A stretch of 19,107 nt of DNA from DATEHG01 sp035279705 (lineage in GTDB: Bacteria; Gemmatimonadota; Gemmatimonadetes; Gemmatimonadales; GWC2-71-9), in the NCBI GenBank assembly GCA_035279705.1, contig DATEHG010000086.1, positions 1-19,107 of the forward strand, given 5' to 3'. This document shows, piece by piece, positions 14,368 to 19,107 of this stretch. Numbering within the stretch: position 1 is the first letter of the stretch; every line of letters starts with the position of its first letter. A program made the position numbers and the translations under genes. A model generated the notes under the pieces. It did not search any database and was not told where the DNA came from. It was given only the letters and a program-made list of their open reading frames with translations.

Positions 14368-15509
14368 CGGAATCGGAAGAGGGCCGCGAGCCCCTCGACA
14401 CGGGCCCGGGACTCATCTCCCGACAGCACCTCGACGGCCACCCGCTGGCGCAAAGCCTCTTCGATCGCATCGTCCACCACGTCAACGACCGGAACGGCCT
14501 CCCCTTCGCCACGGCCGTCCCCCGCGGTGAGCGTGAGCCGCCCGCTCCCTGCGAGGCGGAAGCCGGGTACCGCTTCCTCTTCGGCAACCAGCAGCGTCCG
14601 CACCTGGCCCCGGGCCAGCGCCTTGAGGGTTTCCGCCAGGCCATTGACGGCCCAGCCTTCACCCTCGGCTTCGATCAGGTCGTGGATGAGGTCATGCTCC
14701 GCTGCTACCCGGTGCGCCTCGCGCACGGCGACCGTCGCCGCGTGCACCAGGCCGGGCTTCGCCTCGCGCGGATTCAGGTGCGCGGCACCCAGCAGGCGCT
14801 CCGCCAGGTACGGATGGAGGTACGGTTCAAGGGCCGTGGCTTCGGGGCCCGGCCCGGCGATCACGAGCCCGTGCACCGGATTGCGCTGGTGGCGCTCGAA
14901 CAGCGCGCGGGCGACGAGATCATAGTGGCGCTGGCGGTCCTGCTTGAGACGCTGGTGGTAGGCATGCTCCCCGGCATCCTGGCGGCCGGGGCGATGGCGA
15001 CCGTCACGCACGGCATCGGCCTTCACCGTGCCGACCTCGCGCGCATCGAACGCGGTGACTTCGAACAGGCGGGCGCCGGTACGATCCACCACGACCGTGA
15101 GGAGGCGGCCCACCTCGTCTTCGAGTGCCGCCAGCTCGCGCACCAGCGGCGTGCGGTCCACCGCCAGGCGGGAGCGGTGCACGCGCGGGAGGGGAAGCAC
15201 CTCGAAGAGTCCCAGCCCGGTTGAGGCGAAGATGGCGATGCCCTGCGTCGCCGGGAGATGGGTCGGAGTCGACAGGTAACCGCGGATCCGGGCCAGATCC
15301 TGCAGCACGGCTTCCCGGTCGGCGCGATCGGGCGCCAGCCAGTCGAGCGAGCGCTCGACCAGCCGCTGGCGGTTCTTGAACTTGACGAGGTATTTGCCGC
15401 GGGCGCGGTCCCGGGGTTCGAGCTTGAGGTAGCAGGAAACGATCGGATGGCGGCCGGGCTTCATCCTGGCCAGGCGGCTCAGGACCCTGGTGGGATCGAG
15501 CGGAGACAT
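14364..15509 (-). CDS. Bacterial eRF1-like (baeRF/VLRF1-like) protein
   Basis: 381 residues from the ATG at 15507-15509; a longer frame would run into icmA. The layout resembles archaeo-eukaryotic release-factor relatives in bacteria (baeRF/VLRF1 superfamily). It has an N-terminal domain (1-130), an eRF1 domain 2-like strand LLTVVVDRTGARLFEV (136-151) followed by a basic loop GRHRPGRQDAGEHAYHQRLK (170-189) and DRQRHYD, then GLVIAGPGPEA, and a C-terminal L7Ae-like domain (about 290-381) with LAETLKALARGQVRTLLVAE. The loop's PGRQ lies where eRF1 has GGQ. Known members are proposed to cut peptidyl-tRNA on stalled ribosomes or bind ribosomes. The family call rests on fold pattern, so confidence is moderate. 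It starts 13 nt after icmA and overlaps the HAD gene by 4 nt. Confidence 0.75.
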   Translation of the reverse strand: MSPLDPTRVLSRLARMKPGRHPIVSCYLKLEPRDRARGKYLVKFKNRQRLVERSLDWLAPDRADREAVLQDLARIRGYLSTPTHLPATQGIAIFASTGLGLFEVLPLPRVHRSRLAVDRTPLVRELAALEDEVGRLLTVVVDRTGARLFEVTAFDAREVGTVKADAVRDGRHRPGRQDAGEHAYHQRLKQDRQRHYDLVARALFERHQRNPVHGLVIAGPGPEATALEPYLHPYLAERLLGAAHLNPREAKPGLVHAATVAVREAHRVAAEHDLIHDLIEAEGEGWAVNGLAETLKALARGQVRTLLVAEEEAVPGFRLAGSGRLTLTAGDGRGEGEAVPVVDVVDDAIEEALRQRVAVEVLSGDESRARVEGLAALFRFR

Positions 15510-15522
15510 GGGGGTGGTGCTC

Positions 15523-17220
15523 TCAGAAGAACACCGGCTCGCGATAGGCTCCGTAGACGCCTTCGAGCACGGCGCGGATTTCGTAGAGGGTACAGTAGGC
15601 CCGGGCACAGTCCATCATTGCCGGGACGATGTTGAGATCGGCGGCCGCCGCGGCGTGCAGCGCCTCGAGCCGGGTAGCCACCAGTTCCGCGTTGCGCCGC
15701 TGGCGGAGCGCGGCCATCCGCTCCCGCTGCTCGCGTTCCGCGGTGTCGGTGATCTTGAGGATGTCCACCGGATGTTCGTCGGCTTCGACGAAATCGTTGA
15801 CGCCGACGATGACCCGGCGATTGTTCTCGACCTCGTTCTGGAACCGGGCAGCGGAGCGGGCAATCTGACGCTGAAACCACCCCGACTCGATCGCGGCCAC
15901 CACCCCGCCCTGCGACTCGATCTCGGTGAAGATTTCCTCCGCCTCCCGCTCCAGCCGGTCCGTCAGCGCCTCGACGTAATACGACCCGCCCAGCGGATCG
16001 GCCACATTGGGCACGCCGGTTTCGGCGGCGAGAATCTGCTGCGTCCGGAGTGCCACCCGTACCGAGTGTTCCGTGGGGAGGGCCAGCGTTTCGTCGAGCG
16101 CGTTGGTGTGCAGCGACTGGGTGCCGCCCAGCACGGCGGCCATGGCCTGGTAGGCCACGCGCACGATGTTGTTCTGGGGCTGCTGGGCGGTGAGGGTGAC
16201 CCCCGCCGTCTGGCAGTGGAACCGCATCTGCCAGCTCCGCGGATTGCGGGCACCGTAGCGCTCCCGGAGGTGCCGGGCCCAGATGCGGCGCGCGGCCCGG
16301 AGCTTGGCAATCTCTTCGAAGAAGTCGTTATGGACGTCCCAGAAGAACGAAAGGCGCGGGGCGAAGCCGTCGAGATCGAGGCCCCGGGCCAGGCCGTGCT
16401 CGACGTAGCTGAAGCCGTTGGCCAGGGTGAAGGCCAGCTCCTGCACGGCCGTGGAGCCGGCTTCGCGGATGTGGTAGCCCGAGATCGAGATCGTGTTCCA
16501 TTTCGGGGTGTGCTCCGCGGCCCACTCGAAGAGGTCCACGATGATCTTGAGCGCCGGCTCGGCCGGGAAGACCCAGGCGTGCTGGGCCATGTACTCCTTG
16601 AGGATGTCGTTCTGGATCGTGCCCTGCAGCCGGTTGATCGCCACACCCTGCTTCTCGGCCGCGGCCACATAGAAGCAGAAGATGATGGCCGCGGGTCCGT
16701 TGATCGTCATCGAGGTGGACACCTGGTCCAGCGGAATGCCCTCGAACAGATCCTCCATGTCGGCCAGCGAAGAGATGGCCACACCGCACTTCCCCACCTC
16801 GCCCTCGGAGCGCGGGTGGTCGGAGTCGTATCCCATCAGGGTGGGAAAATCGAAGGCCACCGAAAGACCGGTCTGGCCCCGGGCCAGGAGGAACTTGTAG
16901 CGGGCGTTGGTGTCCCGGGCCGTGCCGAAGCCGGCGAACTGGCGCATTGTCCAGAGACGGCCCCGGTACATCGTAGGGTGGATCCCGCGGGTGTAGGGGT
17001 AGCTGCCGGGCATCCCGTCCGCCGTCGGGGGCTGGGTCAGGTCGAGCGCGGTGTAGACCGGTTCGAGCTGCGTCCCCGACAGGTTGGAAAACTCGACCCC
17101 CTCACGGACGGGGAGGGCGGCCACCAGGTCCCGCCACGCCTTGACCTCGCTGCGGAGACGCTCGATTTCGTCTTCCAGCGCGGCTGCACGGGCCGGGCCG
17201 CCTGTCTCCTCGCCGCTCAT
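15523..17220 (-). CDS. icmA: Adenosylcobalamin-dependent acyl-CoA mutase, catalytic subunit; isobutyryl-CoA mutase-like
   Basis: 565 residues (Streptomyces IcmA is 566). Radical carbon-skeleton rearrangement of an acyl-CoA. TIM-barrel motifs: YPYTRGIHPTMYRGRLWTMR (74-93), GLSVAFDFPTLMGYDSD (118-134), GTIQNDILKEY (200-210), ISISGYHIREAG (244-255, His250 = catalytic His244 of the Propionibacterium enzyme), GGTQSLHTNALDE. Substrate residues: Tyr89 and Arg207 of methylmalonyl-CoA mutase are replaced by Phe95 (RQFAG) and Gln213 (YMAQHAW), the pair that defines isobutyryl-CoA mutase. Ala122 (SVAFD) argues against 2-hydroxyisobutyryl-CoA mutase, which has Asp there. It lacks a B12 domain, which is encoded separately by icmB. 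ATG at 17218-17220 with AGGAGGGGAG, overlapping the chaperone stop (ATGA). Confidence 0.9.
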   Translation of the reverse strand: MSGEETGGPARAAALEDEIERLRSEVKAWRDLVAALPVREGVEFSNLSGTQLEPVYTALDLTQPPTADGMPGSYPYTRGIHPTMYRGRLWTMRQFAGFGTARDTNARYKFLLARGQTGLSVAFDFPTLMGYDSDHPRSEGEVGKCGVAISSLADMEDLFEGIPLDQVSTSMTINGPAAIIFCFYVAAAEKQGVAINRLQGTIQNDILKEYMAQHAWVFPAEPALKIIVDLFEWAAEHTPKWNTISISGYHIREAGSTAVQELAFTLANGFSYVEHGLARGLDLDGFAPRLSFFWDVHNDFFEEIAKLRAARRIWARHLRERYGARNPRSWQMRFHCQTAGVTLTAQQPQNNIVRVAYQAMAAVLGGTQSLHTNALDETLALPTEHSVRVALRTQQILAAETGVPNVADPLGGSYYVEALTDRLEREAEEIFTEIESQGGVVAAIESGWFQRQIARSAARFQNEVENNRRVIVGVNDFVEADEHPVDILKITDTAEREQRERMAALRQRRNAELVATRLEALHAAAAADLNIVPAMMDCARAYCTLYEIRAVLEGVYGAYREPVFF

Positions 17221-18245
17221 GTCCGACTCCCCTCCTTGAGTTCCTCGAGAATCTCGGCGGCCACCGTGTAGGGGCTCACCTCTCCCGCGGCCAGCTGGTC
17301 GAGCCGTGCGCGAATGATGGAGTCCGCGCGAGTCTCCTGCCAGACCCATTTGCGGGTCGAGCGTTCCACCACTTCACGGGTGCGTTCCGCCAGCCTGCGG
17401 CGGCGGCGGTCGGCCAGCTCACCGGACGATTTGAGTTCGGCGTGCAGCGTCTCGATCGCGGCGACGAGGGGGTCGATCCCCTCCCCTTTCGGTGCTACCG
17501 TCGCCAGGACCGCCGGCTGTCGGCGTCCCGGCTCGGCCGGCGCGGCGGGCGCCTTGCCCCCCTTGAAGCCGTGATGGGCGGGGACGTTCCGGTAGGCGTT
17601 GCCGGCCCGGATCCCGAGGGTGATCTCGATTTCGTGCCGCAGGCGGTCGGCCCCGGGGCGATCGGCTTTGTTGACCACGAACAGGTCGGCAATCTCCATG
17701 ATGCCGGACTTGAGCGTCTGGATCCCGTCTCCCGATTCCGGGACCAGTACCAGCACGGTGAGATCGGCGCTCCGGGCCACGTCCAGCTCCGACTGACCCA
17801 CGCCCACGGTCTCGATGATGATGCGTTCGAAGCCCGCCGCGTCGAGAAGGTCGCACACCTCGCGGGTGGTTGTCGCGAGGCCGCCCAGCGAACCCCGGGT
17901 GGCCATCGAACGGATGAACACCCCCTCATCGAGTGTCAGGGACTCCATCCGGATCCGGTCGCCGAGGAGGGCGCCGCCCGTGAACGGGCTGGTGGGATCC
18001 ACGGCCACCACCGCCACGGTCTTGCCCTGGGCCCGCCAGGCCGAGGCCAGCCGTTCCGTCAGGGTGGACTTGCCGGCGCCCGGAGGGCCGGTGATTCCGA
18101 TGCGCGCGGCGGAGCCGATATGAGGAAAGATAGCCGAAAGGAGCGCCTCGAAGCCGGGACGGCCGTTCTCCACGATCGAGATGGCCCGGGCCACCGCCGG
18201 GGGCCGGCGGTCCCGCAGCTGGGCGGCGATTTCCTCGATCTGCAT
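17217..18245 (-). CDS. meaB: MeaB/ArgK-like G-protein chaperone of the acyl-CoA mutase
   Basis: 342 residues from the ATG at 18243-18245 (E. coli ArgK 331). SIMIBI-class GTPase that gates cobalamin delivery to acyl-CoA mutases and protects them. Motifs: GPPGAGKS P-loop (53-60), AVDPTSPFTGGALLGDRIRM (81-100), ETVGVGQSE (145-153) switch region, VNKADRP (191-197) for guanine binding, and the dimerising C-terminal helices with ERSTRKWVWQE (294-304). A short Pro/Ala/Lys-rich insert (about 222-243, with HHGFKGGKAPAAPAEPGRR) falls in the region after the NKAD motif. It is the first gene of the run and is translationally coupled to icmA, matching the usual mutase-chaperone pairing. In IcmF the same domain is fused to the mutase. 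A longer upstream extension is unlikely, because it would run into the divergent promoter. Confidence 0.94.
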   Translation of the reverse strand: MQIEEIAAQLRDRRPPAVARAISIVENGRPGFEALLSAIFPHIGSAARIGITGPPGAGKSTLTERLASAWRAQGKTVAVVAVDPTSPFTGGALLGDRIRMESLTLDEGVFIRSMATRGSLGGLATTTREVCDLLDAAGFERIIIETVGVGQSELDVARSADLTVLVLVPESGDGIQTLKSGIMEIADLFVVNKADRPGADRLRHEIEITLGIRAGNAYRNVPAHHGFKGGKAPAAPAEPGRRQPAVLATVAPKGEGIDPLVAAIETLHAELKSSGELADRRRRRLAERTREVVERSTRKWVWQETRADSIIRARLDQLAAGEVSPYTVAAEILEELKEGSRT

Positions 18246-18289
18246 GCTGGAAGGTCGCAGGTGGCACAGCAGTATGGCTAGTCCCCTGC

Positions 18290-18318
18290 TTGACGGCTCG
18301 CCGGGCCTCCTGTAGAGT
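18290..18318 (+). promoter_or_regulatory. Sigma70-type promoter for the TonB-dependent receptor
   Basis: TTGACG (18290-18295), a 17-nt spacer and TAGAGT (18313-18318). Five of six and four of six consensus matches. The expected start is near 18325, leaving about 90 nt of leader. It lies in the 169-nt divergent gap with the mutase operon, for which no equally clear promoter is seen. Confidence 0.65.
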
Positions 18319-18358
18319 GTCCGATACTCCAACCGATACATCGCTGGCCCCGCCGTTC

Positions 18359-18380
18359 TCCCGGTTCCGCCGAACCGGGA
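18359..18380 (+). other. Hairpin in the leader of the TonB-dependent receptor
   Basis: A perfect 9-bp inverted repeat tcccggttc (18359-18367) / gaaccggga (18372-18380) with a 4-nt loop, 34 nt before the start codon. There is no T-run. It could be an mRNA-stabilising structure or a protein-binding palindrome. Confidence 0.6.
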
Positions 18381-18414
18381 CGCTCTGGTTTCACAACCTG
18401 CCCGGGGAGGAATC

Positions 18415-19107
18415 GTGCGCCCATTCATTCGTCTGCTGACGCTAGCGGGTCTTGCCCTCGCGATCGGCCGTCCGGCCCTGGCCCAGTCCGGCACGATCAA
18501 GGGAACCATCTCGGACAGCGCCGGTGGCCGGATCGCCGGTGCGACGATCACGGTCGAAGGGAGTGTGCTGCGCACGACTTCCACCGCCCGCGGCACCTAC
18601 GAGCTCCAGGGTGTACCTGCCGGCTCCCACCAGGTCCAGGCCCGGTCGGTCGGCTTCCAACCGATGATCCTGACGGTCGTCGTCGAGAAGACCGATATCG
18701 TCACCCTCAACTTCGTGCTGGCCCGGAATCCGATCGAGCTGGCCCCCGCCGAAGTGACCATCGGTTCCCGCGCCCACCACGCCGCCGCCGACGAGCTGGC
18801 GGTGCCGGTCGACGTGTTCACGGCCGAACAGGTGAGCCAGCAGGGATCGACGGAAACAGGCAGGATCCTGGCCTCGCTCGCGCCGTCGGTGAACGTGCCG
18901 CACCAGAGCGTCACCGATGCCAACGACATCGTGCAGCCTTTCACGCTGCGCGGACTCTCGCCGGATCACACCCTGGTGCTCGTCAACGGCTGGCGGCGCC
19001 ACCAGACGGCGCTGCTCAACACCTTCCCGTACGGCAGCGCGGCCGGCTCGAGCGGTGTTGACCTCAACGCCATTCCCGGTGGCGCCATCGACCGCATCGA
19101 AGTGCTG
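18415..19107 (+). CDS. TonB-dependent outer-membrane receptor, N-terminal part
   Basis: 231 codons to the window edge. GTG start with a strong GGGGAGGA Shine-Dalgarno. The signal peptide MRPFIRLLTLAGLALAIGRP ends ALA-Q (cleavage after residue 23). Residues about 26-103 form a carboxypeptidase-regulatory-like beta-sandwich (GTIKGTISDSAGGRIAGATI ... TYELQGVPAGSHQVQARSVG). From about 128 on is the plug domain: PVDVFTAEQVSQQGSTETGR, then FTLRGLSPDHTLVLVNGWRR (177-194), then DLNAIPGGAIDRIEVL. No TonB box could be picked out with confidence. The barrel lies beyond the window. It imports an unknown ligand, perhaps a siderophore, cobalamin or glycan; proximity to a B12-dependent mutase operon makes cobalamin worth testing but is not evidence. 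Confidence 0.95.
   Translation, partial: MRPFIRLLTLAGLALAIGRPALAQSGTIKGTISDSAGGRIAGATITVEGSVLRTTSTARGTYELQGVPAGSHQVQARSVGFQPMILTVVVEKTDIVTLNFVLARNPIELAPAEVTIGSRAHHAAADELAVPVDVFTAEQVSQQGSTETGRILASLAPSVNVPHQSVTDANDIVQPFTLRGLSPDHTLVLVNGWRRHQTALLNTFPYGSAAGSSGVDLNAIPGGAIDRIEVL

Noticed and set aside
15523..17220. 2-hydroxyisobutyryl-CoA mutase or ethylmalonyl-CoA mutase assignment
   Set aside because: HCM has Ile and Asp at the positions of Phe95 and Ala122. Ethylmalonyl-CoA mutase is expected to have different residues and a fused B12 domain.
15490..17271. 593-codon plus-strand frame antisense to the mutase
   Set aside because: Overlaps a fully motif-supported gene; composition is typical of shadow translation.
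18359..18380. Terminator between the divergent genes
   Set aside because: The 9-bp hairpin has no T-run on either strand, and no transcript is expected to end there.

Overview
This window looks like a chromosomal segment of a GC-rich, Gram-negative bacterium. The signs for that are a TonB-dependent outer-membrane receptor, a lipoprotein signal on a protease, and third codon positions dominated by G/C. The mix of genes and the 'spelled' intergenic spacers made of recurring short words fit Gemmatimonadota or a related phylum. That taxonomic placement is inference; there is no rRNA gene here to confirm it. Almost everything is on the minus strand. Only the two genes cut by the window edges are on plus: an amidohydrolase at the left and a TonB-dependent receptor at the right.

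Region 1 (1-914, +): the 3' end of an imidazolonepropionase-like amidohydrolase that appears to have lost metal ligands, closed by a textbook intrinsic terminator. Region 2 (934-4232, -): an RNase G/E gene (TTG start) followed by rplU (L21), rpmA (L27), a terminator-like hairpin and a small coiled-coil protein. The RNase gene has a putative ~380-nt leader with several strong inverted repeats, some mutually exclusive, behind a TTGCCC-17-TAAGTT promoter. A second, similar promoter sits directly before rplU. Region 3 (4244-6164, -): an acyl-CoA dehydrogenase and a MOSC-domain protein, probably co-transcribed.

Region 4 (6364-18245, -) is a tightly packed run of ten genes with 4-nt overlaps or gaps of at most about 50 nt. 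In order of transcription it encodes: a MeaB-like G-protein chaperone, the catalytic subunit of a B12-dependent acyl-CoA mutase, a bacterial eRF1-like (baeRF) protein, a HAD-family hydrolase, the separate B12-binding mutase subunit, an acyl-CoA carboxylase carboxyltransferase subunit, a large subtilase lipoprotein, a crotonase-fold enzyme, a 50-residue membrane protein, and a short RecQ helicase. A homology search would probably label the mutase methylmalonyl-CoA mutase. However, the two residues that set substrate choice are Phe95 and Gln213, the isobutyryl-CoA mutase pair, and the split 565 + 139 residue architecture matches IcmA/IcmB. The operon therefore probably includes isobutyryl-CoA/butyryl-CoA isomerisation plus its G-protein chaperone and other acyl-CoA enzymes, with a translation-linked baeRF protein wedged between the two mutase subunits.

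Region 5 (18246-19107, +): a divergent promoter region and the first 231 codons of a TonB-dependent receptor. I saw no tRNA, rRNA, CRISPR array, insertion sequence or transposase.
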